A stretch of DNA of 32,608 bases from Nocardia lijiangensis NBRC 108240 (GTDB lineage Bacteria; Actinomycetota; Actinomycetes; Mycobacteriales; Mycobacteriaceae), in the NCBI RefSeq assembly GCF_001613045.1, contig NZ_BDBP01000099.1, forward strand, positions 1 to 32,608, read 5' to 3'. The notes beneath the pieces were generated by a model. It ran no database searches and had not been told where the DNA came from. It was given only the letters and a program-made list of their open reading frames with translations. The translations under genes were made by a program, and so were the position numbers. Shown here in pieces: positions 7,830 to 16,234 of the stretch. Within the stretch, counting starts at the first letter, position 1. Each line of letters starts with the position of its first letter.

Positions 7830-8609
7830 TCAGTTCGTCTGCGGGTCCTGGGAACGGATGAGCCCCATCCGGTTCGGCGGCCAGATCTTCATGACCGCCT
7901 TGCCTCGGACGTTGTCGATGGGGACGGTGCCCTGCAGTTCGTCGCCGACGTGGGCGCGGGAGTCCGCGGACTGGTTGCGGTTGTCGCCCATCACCCACAG
8001 GTGCCCCTCCGGCACCTTCACCGGACCGAACACGCGGCCCGCGGGATAGGTGGCGTTCTGCTGGCCGGGCAGCCAGCGGTAATCGTTCTCGACGTACGGC
8101 TCGTCCAGTGGTTTGCCGTCCACCATGACCCTGCCCTGCGCGTCGCAGCACTGCACTGTCTGGCCGCCGACCGCGATGACCCGCTTGACCAGGTCGTTCT
8201 CGTCGGGCGGCACGAGGCCGAAGAAGGAGAAGAAGTTCTGCACCCCGCGCACGACCGCGTTGTCCGAGCGGATCGACTGGTAGCGGGTGTTCCAGGAGGG
8301 CGGTCCGACGAAGACCACCACGTCACCGGGTTGCGGGTCGCCGCCGTAGTAGCTGACCTTCTGCACGTAGATGCGATCGCCGATCTGGAGGGTCTCCTCC
8401 ATCGACTGGGAGGGAATCACGTACGGCCGCCCGACGAAGCTGACCATCAGCGCGGCTATGACGGCCGCGATCACGATGAGGACCGGCAGCTCCTGCCAGA
8501 ACGGGCGCTGCTTCTTCGGCTTCTTCGCCTTCGCCTGCCGCCTGCTGCGGCGTCCCGCCCCCTCGTCGCCCGATCCGGACACCGACACCGACCCACTTTC
8601 GTCTGCCAC
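7830..8609 (-). CDS. lepB: signal peptidase I
   Basis: LepB cleaves signal peptides from exported preproteins on the outer face of the membrane. The 259-residue protein has a charged cytoplasmic N-terminus with a Lys/Arg run (residues 20-36). One membrane anchor follows (LPVLIVIAAVIAALMVSFVG, 41-60), then the catalytic domain. Box B is PSQSMEETL with nucleophile Ser69; box D has general base Lys142 in LVKRVIAVGG; box E is MGDNRNQSADSR near residues 214-225. The start is GTG at 8609. The insertion NAVVRGVQNFFSFFGLVPPDEND before the Lys motif is typical of actinobacterial enzymes. It follows rplS by 83 bp and probably shares its transcript. FtsY and Ffh, which feed the same export route, are encoded elsewhere in this window. 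Confidence 0.95.
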   Translation of the reverse strand: MADESGSVSVSGSGDEGAGRRSRRQAKAKKPKKQRPFWQELPVLIVIAAVIAALMVSFVGRPYVIPSQSMEETLQIGDRIYVQKVSYYGGDPQPGDVVVFVGPPSWNTRYQSIRSDNAVVRGVQNFFSFFGLVPPDENDLVKRVIAVGGQTVQCCDAQGRVMVDGKPLDEPYVENDYRWLPGQQNATYPAGRVFGPVKVPEGHLWVMGDNRNQSADSRAHVGDELQGTVPIDNVRGKAVMKIWPPNRMGLIRSQDPQTN

Positions 8610-8692
8610 GCGGAACAGACTAGCCCGGCACCATGACTCGCGTCCGGTGCCGGGCCAGTGAAGATCATTCGTGCCGGGTCAGGGCAAAGCGA

Positions 8693-9034
8693 TCAGCGCT
8701 TTTCCTTGATCTTGGCTGCCTTACCGCGCAGGTCGCGCAGGTAGTACAGCTTCGCCCGGCGGACGTCACCGCGGGTCACGACATCGATGTGGTCGATGTT
8801 GGGGCTGTGCACCGGGAAGGTGCGCTCCACGCCGACACCGAACGACACCTTGCGGACGGTGAAGGTCTCGCGGATGCCACCGCCCTGGCGACGGATCACG
8901 ACGCCCTTGAAGACCTGGATGCGCTCCTTCGAGCCTTCGATGACCTTCACGTGCACGTTCAGGGTGTCGCCCGGGCGGAACGCGGGGACATCGCTGCGCA
9001 GCGACTTTTCGTCGACGAAGTCAAGGGTGTTCAT
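8693..9034 (-). CDS. rplS: 50S ribosomal protein L19 (bL19)
   Basis: A 113-residue bL19, the same length as in mycobacteria. It sits at the 30S-50S interface and stabilises a bridge between the subunits. Conserved segments are FRPGDTLNVHVKVIEGSKER, FKGVVIRRQGGGIRETFTVR and FPVHSPNIDHIDVVTRGDVR, ending in the basic tail LRDLRGKAAKIKEKR. ATG at 9034 has a good upstream AAGGA ribosome site; the frame is open 15 codons further, without L19 character. The gene leads the rplS-lepB-rnhB group. The 190 bp before it, after the membrane-protein gene, must hold its promoter or leader. Confidence 0.97.
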   Translation of the reverse strand: MNTLDFVDEKSLRSDVPAFRPGDTLNVHVKVIEGSKERIQVFKGVVIRRQGGGIRETFTVRKVSFGVGVERTFPVHSPNIDHIDVVTRGDVRRAKLYYLRDLRGKAAKIKEKR

Positions 9035-9170
9035 TTCCATCCTTCTGGAGTTCGCGCGAACAGAGGACCCTGGTGGCACGGGGTGTGCTCGACCGGTTCA
9101 TGCTCCGAATTAAGGGATGCTCCCGGGGTCGAAATGCACCCAGGGCAACCTGTGCATTGTGCCAGACCAG

Positions 9171-9194
9171 GGGGCTCCGCCGAAAATCGGCCCC
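9171..9194 (-). terminator. hairpin after the membrane-protein gene
   Basis: GGGG at 9171-9174 pairs with CCCC at 9191-9194, and the inner CCGA at 9180-9183 pairs with TCGG at 9187-9190, with a 5-nt bulge on one side. It begins about 30 bp past the stop of the membrane-protein gene at 9226 and lies ahead of rplS. There is no clear T-run, so termination is only suggested. Confidence 0.35.
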
Positions 9195-9225
9195 GGGGGA
9201 TCGCCGACCGGCCGCAGCCTGCGGA

Positions 9226-10101
9226 TCAGTGGTCCTCGCCGTGATCGGCCGCCCAGGGCAGGTGGTGGTGGTGCCGGTGCGGCGCGGGCGGCGCGGGCAC
9301 CACGGTCCTGGTCAGCTCCGCCTCCGCCGCCGTGCGGACGTGCTCGACGTCGGGTTTGCCCGCGACCAGGTCCTGCACGAAGATCTTGGCCCGGATGACC
9401 GGCCTGCGGTACCGGCGTTCCCGCACGATCGCCCGGTATCGCAGCCTGCGCCGGTCGGCATAGCGCCACCGCGCCCAGGGTGCACCCGGCCTGCTCAACC
9501 GCAGCGCGCCGACGACGAGCAGCGGCGGAAAGAACATGCCGAACAAGCCGGTCCAGATCTTGCCCTTGGCGATGACGATCGCGGCGAGCATCAGATTCAC
9601 GAGGGCGAACGCGGTCACCAGGATCCGCGCGCCGGTGTCCACGGAATCGCGGAAGTCGTTGATCTCCAACAGCGACAGCGGATGAAATCCGAGCAGCAGC
9701 AGCCCGGTCACGGCCAGCGCGACGAACACCGCGTCCACCGAGGTGCGGCCCTGCTCCTCCCAGTACACGTCGCGCAGGTAGTAGATCAGCGCGAACTCGT
9801 CGAGCACCAGGGAGGCGCCGACGCCGAACGCCGCCGACAGCGCGGCCGCGGTGGCGGTGCTCCCGTTCTCGAAGACCGCAACCAGGCCGAGTCCGGAGCC
9901 GAGCACCAGGATCACGCCGAACACCATGTGGTGGATGTGCACGTCCCCGGCGCGCAGGTTGCCCGGCCACCAGCGCACCTCGGCCCTGATCATCCGGACG
10001 CTGAGCCGGATGAACAGGAATCCGACGATGAACCCGAAGAGGAAGCACAGCAGGGGCACGCGGCCCTGCGCGATCACGTCCTCTTCGAGCCACCGTCGCA
10101 T
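9226..10101 (-). CDS. six-helix integral membrane protein of unknown function
   Basis: A 291-residue protein I cannot assign to a characterised family. Six membrane helices are visible: VPLLCFLFGFIVGFLFIRL (about 15-33), MVFGVILVLGSGLGLVAVF (59-77), ALSAAFGVGASLVLDEFALI (87-106), AVFVALAVTGLLLLGF (124-139), ILVTAFALVNLMLAAIVIA (160-178) and a last one around WTGLFGMFFPPLLVVGAL (183-200). A histidine cluster (DVHIHHMVFG, about 53-62) begins helix 2, and Asp-Glu lies in helix 3 (LVLDEFALIYYL), so buried polar residues could bind a metal. A basic cytoplasmic segment of about 50 residues follows helix 6, and the tail ends in PHRHHHHLPW. ATG at 10101 has GGAGGG upstream at long spacing. It sits 33 bp after tex on the same strand and may be co-transcribed with it. 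Confidence 0.82.
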   Translation of the reverse strand: MRRWLEEDVIAQGRVPLLCFLFGFIVGFLFIRLSVRMIRAEVRWWPGNLRAGDVHIHHMVFGVILVLGSGLGLVAVFENGSTATAAALSAAFGVGASLVLDEFALIYYLRDVYWEEQGRTSVDAVFVALAVTGLLLLGFHPLSLLEINDFRDSVDTGARILVTAFALVNLMLAAIVIAKGKIWTGLFGMFFPPLLVVGALRLSRPGAPWARWRYADRRRLRYRAIVRERRYRRPVIRAKIFVQDLVAGKPDVEHVRTAAEAELTRTVVPAPPAPHRHHHHLPWAADHGEDH

Positions 10102-10134
10102 GGCCGCCTACATCCCTCCGCCCCGCGCTGGCGC

Positions 10135-12555
10135 CTACTGCCCGAATCCGGCTCGGCGCAGCGCGTCGGCCATGGAACCACTCGGCGCGGGGGCGTTGCG
10201 CCGCTGATTGCCCTGACCGCGTCCTTGCTGCTGCCGTCCTTGACCATTCTGCCGTTGCTTGCCGTCTCCGCCGGGGCGTCCGCCGCCCTGGCCCCGGTTG
10301 CCGCCGCGCTCGTTCTTCGCGGGCGCGCCCGGCTCGTCGTCCAGGCGCAGCGAGAGTCCGATGCGCTGGCGGGCGACGTCGACCTCGAGCACCTTCACCT
10401 TCACCACGTCGCCGGACTTCACCACCTCGCGCGGATCCTTGACGAAGGTGTGCGACATGGCCGAGACGTGCACAAGACCGTCTTGGTGCACACCGACGTC
10501 GACGAACGCGCCGAACGCGGCGACATTGGTGACGACTCCTTCGAGCACCATGCCCGGCTTCAGGTCGGCGACCTTCTCGACACCCGCGGCGAATTCGGCG
10601 GTCTTGAACTCCGGGCGCGGGTCACGGCCCGGCTTCTCGAGTTCGCTGATGATGTCGGTGACCGTCGGCACACCGAACTTCTCGTCGGTGAACTCCGCGG
10701 CGCGCAGCGCACGCAACGCGGTGGTGTTGCCGATCAGCTCGGCCATCCCGCGCCCGGTGGATTCCAGGATGCGCCGGACCACCGGATAGGCCTCGGGGTG
10801 CACCGCGGAGGTGTCGAGCGGATCCTCGCCGCCGCGGATGCGCAGGAAGCCCGCGCACTGTTCGAACGCCTTCGGGCCGAGCCGGGGCACGTCGAGCAGC
10901 GCGCCGCGGCTGCGGAACGGGCCGTGCTGGTCCCGATGCGCCACAATGCTTTCCGCCACCGAGGACGCGATACCCGAGACCCGCGAGAGCAGCGGCACCG
11001 AGGCGGTGTTGACGTCGACGCCGACCGCGTTCACCGCGTCCTCGACCACCGCGCCCAGCGAGCGGGCCAGCAACGTCTCGGAGACGTCGTGCTGGTACTG
11101 GCCGACGCCGATCGACTTCGGGTCGATCTTCACCAGCTCCGCGAGCGGGTCCTGCAGGCGGCGCGCGATGGATACCGCGCCGCGCAGCGACACGTCCATA
11201 TCGGGCAGTTCCTGGGAGGCGTAGGCCGAGGCGGAGTAGACCGACGCGCCGGCCTCCGAGACCACGATCTTGGTCGGCTTGTTCTCCGGTATGCGCGAGA
11301 TCAGCTCGGCGGCAAGGGCGTCGGTCTCGCGCGAGGCGGTGCCGTTGCCGATCGCGATGAGCTCCACGCCGAACCGCGCGACCAGCGCGCCGAGCACCGC
11401 GAGCGACTTCTCCGTCTGCCCCTGCGGCTTGTGCGGGTAGATCACCTCGGTGGCCACCACCTTGCCGGTGGCGTCGACGACCGCGACCTTCACGCCGGTG
11501 CGGTAGCCCGGGTCCAAGCCCATCGTGGTGCGCGTGCCCGCGGGCGCGGCAAGCAGCAGATCGCGCAGGTTGGCGGCGAACACGTCGACCGCGTCCTTCT
11601 CCGCGGCCTGACGCAACCGCATCCGGGTGTCGATGCCCAGGCTGACCTGAAGCTTGGTGCGCCAAGCCCAGCGCACCGTGTCCAGCAACCAGGAGTCCGC
11701 GGGGCGGCCATTGGCGGCGATACCGAAACGCACCGCGATCCGGCCTTCGTAGACGCTGCGCTCCCCCGGCTCCAGCTCCTGGGTGTCCGGTTCCAGGTGC
11801 AGGGTGAGCACATCCTCCTTCTCACCGCGCAGCAGCGCGAGCACGCGATGCGAAGGAAGCTTGTGGAAAGGCTCGTCGAACTCGAAGTAGTCGGCGAACT
11901 TCGCGCCCGCCTCCTCCTTGCCGGGACGCACCGTCGAGGTGATCTGGCCGCGCTCCCACATCATCTCGCGCAGCTCGCCCACCAGATCCGCGTCCTCGGC
12001 GAACCGCTCGACCAGAATGGCGCGGGCGCCGTCGAGCTGCTCGGCGGTGTACTGGGCGGGATCGGTGGCCGGATCCCCGATCAGCGCGTCGGCCACCGGT
12101 TCGTGACCCGCCTCGCGCGCGATCTGCGCCTTGGTGCGCCGCTTCGGCTTGTACGGCAGGTAGATGTCTTCCAGGCGGGCCTTGGTCTCGGCCAGCATCA
12201 GCTGCTGGTGCAGCGCGTCGTCGAGTTTGCCCTGGCCGCGGATGGATTCGATGATCGCGCCCCGGCGCTCGTCGAGTTCGCGCAGATAGGACAGGCGCTC
12301 GTCGAGCTGGCGCAACTGGGCGTCGTCCAGCCCGCCGGTCACTTCCTTGCGGTAGCGCGCGATGAACGGCACGGTCGACCCTGCGTCGAGCAGCTCGACC
12401 GCGGCGCGGACCTGGCTTTCGCGCACCCCGAGTTCGTCGGCGATACGCCTGCCCACGCTGGCCAGGGCGGTGCCGGTCGGTGCGGCGGCGGTCGTGTCGG
12501 TGCTGTTCGGCTCTGAACTGGCGATCTCAGGCACTGTCGTCACGACCGGCAACAC
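10135..12555 (-). CDS. tex: Tex family RNA-binding transcriptional accessory protein
   Basis: An 806-residue Tex protein, the bacterial relative of Spt6, linked to transcription and RNA handling. The N-terminal helical part contains VPFIARYRKEVTGGLDDAQL and IYLPYKPKRRTKAQIAREAG. A YqgF/RNase H-like domain follows (MGLDPGYRTGVKVAVVD, near 345-361), then helix-hairpin-helix motifs (SRGALLDVPRLGPKAFEQCA). The S1 RNA-binding domain spans about 665-738 (GMVLEGVVTNVAAFGAFVDV). Residues 739-806 are a disordered Gly/Arg/Gln-rich tail with GRGQGNQRRN, ending in SGSMADALRRAGFGQ. I used GTG at 12555, with GAGGCGGA a few bases upstream; GTG at 12543 or 12534 are alternatives. Three direct repeats lie upstream. 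The insertion of tex between rplS and trmD differs from the mycobacterial order. Confidence 0.95.
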   Translation of the reverse strand: MLPVVTTVPEIASSEPNSTDTTAAAPTGTALASVGRRIADELGVRESQVRAAVELLDAGSTVPFIARYRKEVTGGLDDAQLRQLDERLSYLRELDERRGAIIESIRGQGKLDDALHQQLMLAETKARLEDIYLPYKPKRRTKAQIAREAGHEPVADALIGDPATDPAQYTAEQLDGARAILVERFAEDADLVGELREMMWERGQITSTVRPGKEEAGAKFADYFEFDEPFHKLPSHRVLALLRGEKEDVLTLHLEPDTQELEPGERSVYEGRIAVRFGIAANGRPADSWLLDTVRWAWRTKLQVSLGIDTRMRLRQAAEKDAVDVFAANLRDLLLAAPAGTRTTMGLDPGYRTGVKVAVVDATGKVVATEVIYPHKPQGQTEKSLAVLGALVARFGVELIAIGNGTASRETDALAAELISRIPENKPTKIVVSEAGASVYSASAYASQELPDMDVSLRGAVSIARRLQDPLAELVKIDPKSIGVGQYQHDVSETLLARSLGAVVEDAVNAVGVDVNTASVPLLSRVSGIASSVAESIVAHRDQHGPFRSRGALLDVPRLGPKAFEQCAGFLRIRGGEDPLDTSAVHPEAYPVVRRILESTGRGMAELIGNTTALRALRAAEFTDEKFGVPTVTDIISELEKPGRDPRPEFKTAEFAAGVEKVADLKPGMVLEGVVTNVAAFGAFVDVGVHQDGLVHVSAMSHTFVKDPREVVKSGDVVKVKVLEVDVARQRIGLSLRLDDEPGAPAKNERGGNRGQGGGRPGGDGKQRQNGQGRQQQGRGQGNQRRNAPAPSGSMADALRRAGFGQ

Positions 12556-12866
12556 TAGCTGTTCCGCCTCTCCGCGTCTCTTGCCGGTCGTGAGTGCCCC
12601 GGAAGTTTCGTACCGGGCCGGAGGTCGGGGACGGGGTGAGTTTTGGGCGTACCCGGTGAGTTACCCGGCCCTTGCGAGATCAGTTGTCGCGTGGGTAGAC
12701 CCCAAAGGGTGAGGCTCGCGCGGGTTCGGATGCCCGGCGTGTTCTTGTCCTTGCGAGATCAGTTGGCGTTCTGGTGGACCGCGAGGTCAGGGCTCGGGGC
12801 AAGCGTCGGCGTGCCCTGTGAGCCCTATCCTTGCGAATCAGTTGTCGCGTTGAGATGCCGTATTGG
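12556..12866. other. intergenic region with three spaced direct repeats
   Basis: The 311 bp between the stop of the acyl-CoA synthetase operon and tex contain no gene. The main content is the three-copy repeat described separately. The tex promoter should also be here. There is no T-run hairpin at the end of the synthetase operon. Confidence 0.7.
12670..12850. repeat. three direct repeats at 79-80 bp spacing
   Basis: The core CCTTGCGAGATCAGTTG occurs at 12670, 12749 and 12829; the third copy lacks one G (CCTTGCGAATCAGTTG). Each is followed by TCG or GCG and, in copies 1 and 2, by a partly similar segment ending in GG-T-x-GACC. Start-to-start distances are 79 and 80 bp. Read on the minus strand, the direction of tex transcription, the core is CAACTGATCTCGCAAGG. 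The spacers are not clearly alike beyond the first 20 bases, and the 60-bp spacers with a short imperfect repeat do not fit CRISPR. These look like a spaced intergenic repeat family or a set of binding sites. Confidence 0.8.
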
Positions 12867-14501
12867 TCAGCCGAGGAGCTCCTTTGCTATTTCGCGCATT
12901 TCGGCCTTGCGGACCTTTCCGGTGACGGTCATCGGGAATTCGTCGACCACGTGGACGTAGCGGGGGATTTTGAAGTGGGCGAGTTTGCCGGTGCAGAAGG
13001 CGCGCAGGGCCGCGGCGTCGAGGGGAGTCGCGCCCTCGCGCATGCGGATCCACGCCATCAGTTCCTCGCCGTACTTCTCGTCGGGGACGCCGATCACCTG
13101 GGCGTCCAGGATGTCGGGGTGGGTGTAGAGGAACTCCTCGATCTCGCGGGGGTAGATGTTCTCGCCGCCGCGGATGACCATGTCCTTGATTCGTCCGGTG
13201 ACGGCGAGGTAGCCGTCGGCGTCCATGACGCCGATGTCGCCGGTGTGCATCCAGCGCGCCGCGTCGATGGCTTCGGCGGTCTTCTCGGGCTGGTCCCAAT
13301 AGCCGAGCATGACGGAGTAGCCGCGGGTGCACAGTTCACCGGGCTCGCCGCGCGGGACGGTCAGACCCGTTGCCGGATCGACGATCTTGACCTCGAGGTG
13401 CGGGCCGACGCGGCCGACGGTTGCGGTGCGGCGTTCCAGGTCGTCGTCGCGGCGGGTCTGGGTGGAGACCGGAGACGTCTCCGTCATGCCGTAACAGATG
13501 CATACCTCGTGCATGCCCAGCCGATCGATGACCCGTTTCATCACCTCGACCGGGCACGGTGAACCCGCCATGATGCCGGTGCGCAGGGTGGACAGATCCG
13601 GTGTCGCTCCGGTCTTTTCGAGCAGGGCGTCGAGCTCGGCCAGCACCGCGATGAACATCGTCGGCACGCCGTAGAGCGAGGTGCACCGCTCCTGCGCGAC
13701 CGCGGCGAGGGTGGCGGCCGGTTCGAAGGAGGGCGCCGGGATCACCACTGCCGCACCGTGACTGGTGGCGGCCAGATTGCCCATCACCATGCCGAAGCAG
13801 TGGTAGAAGGGCACCGGCACGCAGATCCGGTCCTGCTCGGTGTACCCGCACAGCTCACCGACGAAAAAGCCGTTGTTCAGGATGTTGTGGTGACTGAGGG
13901 TGGCACCCTTCGGGAAACCCGTTGTGCCCGAGGTGTATTGGATGTTGATCGGATCGTCGGCCGAGAGCGTCGGCGCGATCGCGGCCAGCCGCTCTGCGTC
14001 GATCGGCGCCTCCGCGACCGCGGCCCACTCCGGGGAGCCGAGAATCACCACCTGTTCGAGGCCGGGGCATTCGGGCCGCACCTCCTCGATCATCGCGACA
14101 TAGTTCGAGGTCTTGAACTCCGGCGCCGCGATCAGCATCCGAATCCCCGCCTGGCGCAGCACATAGCCGAGTTCGCTGGTCCGGTAGGCCGGATTGATGT
14201 TGACCAGGATCGCGCCCAGCTTGGCGGTGGCATATTGCACGAGGAACCACTCCGCGCAGTTCGGCGCCCAGATGCCGACGCGATCGCCCTTGCTCAGGCC
14301 CGCGGCGGAGAGACCGGACGCGACCGCGTCGACGGCCGCGACGAGTGCGCGATAGGTCCAGCGACGTCCCGTCGGCACGTCGACCAGCGCTTCCCTGTCC
14401 GGGTGCGCCGCCGCCGTGCGATCCAGGTCGGCGCCGATGGTGTCGCCGAGCAGCGGGGTGTCCGAGGTGCCCGAGGCGTAGCTCGGCAGCGCGAGGGTCA
14501 T
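12867..14501 (-). CDS. AMP-forming acyl-CoA synthetase (FadD-type)
   Basis: A 544-residue ANL-superfamily enzyme that should activate a carboxylic acid as acyl-AMP and pass it to CoA. The phosphate loop is YTSGTTGFPKGATLSHHN near residues 193-210. The A5 motif is CYGMTETSPVS; the hinge and A8 region is MHTGDIGVMDADGYLAVTGR followed by IKDMVIRGGENIYPREIEEF. The catalytic lysine is in the C-terminal MTVTGKVRKAEMRE. The overall form (VPVPFYHCFGMVMGN and short N-terminus) resembles medium- or short-chain fatty acyl-CoA synthetases, but the substrate cannot be read from sequence. ATG at 14501 overlaps the stop of the preceding synthetase as ATGA, so the two are translationally coupled. The pair is divergent from a GAF-LuxR regulator, its likely controller. 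Confidence 0.92.
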   Translation of the reverse strand: MTLALPSYASGTSDTPLLGDTIGADLDRTAAAHPDREALVDVPTGRRWTYRALVAAVDAVASGLSAAGLSKGDRVGIWAPNCAEWFLVQYATAKLGAILVNINPAYRTSELGYVLRQAGIRMLIAAPEFKTSNYVAMIEEVRPECPGLEQVVILGSPEWAAVAEAPIDAERLAAIAPTLSADDPINIQYTSGTTGFPKGATLSHHNILNNGFFVGELCGYTEQDRICVPVPFYHCFGMVMGNLAATSHGAAVVIPAPSFEPAATLAAVAQERCTSLYGVPTMFIAVLAELDALLEKTGATPDLSTLRTGIMAGSPCPVEVMKRVIDRLGMHEVCICYGMTETSPVSTQTRRDDDLERRTATVGRVGPHLEVKIVDPATGLTVPRGEPGELCTRGYSVMLGYWDQPEKTAEAIDAARWMHTGDIGVMDADGYLAVTGRIKDMVIRGGENIYPREIEEFLYTHPDILDAQVIGVPDEKYGEELMAWIRMREGATPLDAAALRAFCTGKLAHFKIPRYVHVVDEFPMTVTGKVRKAEMREIAKELLG

Positions 14502-16141
14502 CGTGCACCGCCCTGCTGCCGCAGCACGAAACGCTGCACCTTGCCGCTGGGCGTCTTGGGCAGGCTCGTCACGAAATGCACCCGTCGCGGGTAGGCGTGC
14601 GCGGCGAACTTCTCCTTGACCAGTTGCTGCAACTCGGCGGCCAGCTCTTCGCTGCCCGCGGATCCGGTGCGCAACACCACGAATGCTTCGAGCACCTCGC
14701 CGCGTAATTCGTCCGGCAGGCCGACCACCGCGGCCTCCGCCACCTGCTCGTGCAGGACGAGCACGCTCTCCACCTCGAAGGGGCCGATGCGGTAGCCCGC
14801 CATGATGATCACGTCGTCGTCGCGGGCGGAGAAGTGGAAGAAGCCGTCGGCGTCGCGGGATCCGGCGTCGCCGGTGAGATACCAGCGACCGTCGGCGGTG
14901 AAGCGCTGCGCGGTGCGCTCCGGGGCGTCGAGATAGCCGAGGAACCACAGCAGCGGGCTGCGCTCGGTGTCGATCGCGACGCGGCCCAGTTCGCCCGGCG
15001 CGGCCTCGCGGTCGGTGTCCTCGGCGAGCACGGCGCACGTCCACCCGGGCAGCTGCCTGCCCATCGACCCGAGCGGGACGGTGGCGCTGAGTTCGTCGTG
15101 CCACGCGTTGCAGATGACCATGCCGTGCTCGGTCTGCCCGTAGTGGTCGCGGACGGTGACCCCGAGGTTCGTGGCCGACCAGGCGACGACCTCGGGAGTG
15201 AGCGGTTCACCCGCGGACGAGGCGCGGCGCAGCGCGAAATCCGGTGGCGGCGAGGTGCCGTCGGCGCGCAAGGCGCGGTAGACGGTGGGCGCCGCGGCGA
15301 AATTGGTGACACCGAACCGCTCCAGGACCTGCCAGGTGAGCGACGCCGAGAAGCCCGCGTGCAGCAGCAGGCTGCGGGTTCCCGAGGCGAGCGGGCTCAG
15401 GATCGCGTAGTACAGCCCGTAGGCCCAGCCGGGATCGGCGGCGTTCCAGTAGACGTCGTCGGGTCGGACGTCCAGCGCGAACTCCTGATACGCGTGGAAC
15501 GACGCGAGCGCGCGCACCGGGATCGGCACGCCCTTCGGGGTGCCGGTGGTGCCGCTGGTGAACAGCTGGACCAGCAGTCCGTCGCCGCCGACCGAGACGG
15601 CGGCGGCGCGCGGGTCGTCGGCGGCGTACGCGTCGAGCAGGTCGGCGAAGCGCAACGTGTCCGGACGCACCTCCGCGGGCGAGCCCGCGACGATCAGCCG
15701 CCACGGCGCGTCGGCCGGAATGTCCTCGCCGGGCGCGAGCTTCGCCGCCTGATCGGCGTCCGCGACGACGAGCGCGGCCCGGCTGGCTTCCAGCCGGAAG
15801 GCGATGGCGGGCGGCGCGAACGCGGTGAACAGGGGGACGTGCACCGCGCCGCGGCGCCAGATACCGAGCAGCGCCACGATCAGATCCGCGGACTTGCCCA
15901 TCAGCGTCGCGACGCGATCGCCGCGCCCGACGCCGAGACCCGCCAGCGCCGCCGCGAATCGCGCCGAACGCTCCCGCAGTTCGCCATAGGTGAGGTCGGT
16001 GGCGCTCAGATCCGCGTCGACCACCGTGAACGCGACCCGGTCCGCCGGATGCCTGTCGCACAGCAGGTGCGCCGCGCACGCCTCCGATCCGTCGTAACAC
16101 TCCAGTAGTTCGCGTACCCGCGCATCCAGGTCCGTGCTCAT
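14498..16141 (-). CDS. AMP-binding acyl-/acetyl-CoA synthetase-like enzyme
   Basis: A 547-residue second ANL enzyme, closer to acetyl-CoA synthetase and the medium-chain ACSM branch. Motifs: FTSGTTGTPKGVPIPVRALA (phosphate loop), WNAADPGWAYGLYYAILSPL (the substrate-pocket segment typical of this branch), DHYGQTEHGMVICNAW, YLTGDAGSRDADGFFHFSAR and the following DDDVIIMAGYRIGPFEVESV. The catalytic lysine is in LPKTPSGKVQRFVLR. ATG at 16141 is preceded by GAGGAGAG at good spacing; the frame is open 24 codons further, without family character. The stop overlaps the next synthetase by four bases. The two enzymes may act on different acids of one pathway. No lipase, dehydrogenase or thiolase is next to them, so the pathway is unknown. 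Confidence 0.92.
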   Translation of the reverse strand: MSTDLDARVRELLECYDGSEACAAHLLCDRHPADRVAFTVVDADLSATDLTYGELRERSARFAAALAGLGVGRGDRVATLMGKSADLIVALLGIWRRGAVHVPLFTAFAPPAIAFRLEASRAALVVADADQAAKLAPGEDIPADAPWRLIVAGSPAEVRPDTLRFADLLDAYAADDPRAAAVSVGGDGLLVQLFTSGTTGTPKGVPIPVRALASFHAYQEFALDVRPDDVYWNAADPGWAYGLYYAILSPLASGTRSLLLHAGFSASLTWQVLERFGVTNFAAAPTVYRALRADGTSPPPDFALRRASSAGEPLTPEVVAWSATNLGVTVRDHYGQTEHGMVICNAWHDELSATVPLGSMGRQLPGWTCAVLAEDTDREAAPGELGRVAIDTERSPLLWFLGYLDAPERTAQRFTADGRWYLTGDAGSRDADGFFHFSARDDDVIIMAGYRIGPFEVESVLVLHEQVAEAAVVGLPDELRGEVLEAFVVLRTGSAGSEELAAELQQLVKEKFAAHAYPRRVHFVTSLPKTPSGKVQRFVLRQQGGAR

Positions 16142-16211
16142 CTCGTCTCTCCTCGTCGGTGATCCACGCCACCCTCGTGTCCCATAGGATGTGGGTCGCA
16201 TCACGTTCGTC

Positions 16212-16234
16212 ACTACCCCCGAAAAGGGGTGAGT
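16212..16234. promoter_or_regulatory. inverted-repeat operator candidate before the LuxR gene
   Basis: A 23-bp imperfect dyad with outer arms ACT and AGT and inner arms CCCC (16217-16220) and GGGG (16226-16229), centred on an A-rich loop. It lies in the 87-bp gap between the divergent synthetase operon and the regulator and overlaps the regulator's ribosome site. This is where an autoregulating LuxR protein would bind. In RNA it could also form a short hairpin over the Shine-Dalgarno sequence. Confidence 0.4.

Noticed and set aside
9073..12516. Very long plus-strand open frame (1147 codons) antisense to tex and the membrane protein.
   Set aside because: Its composition (His, Arg, Asp, Gln) is the usual shadow of high-GC genes, and the tex reading on the other strand is unmistakable.
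12670..12850. Regularly spaced repeats considered as a CRISPR array.
   Set aside because: Only three imperfect copies, a short core, spacers of about 60 bp and no cas genes.
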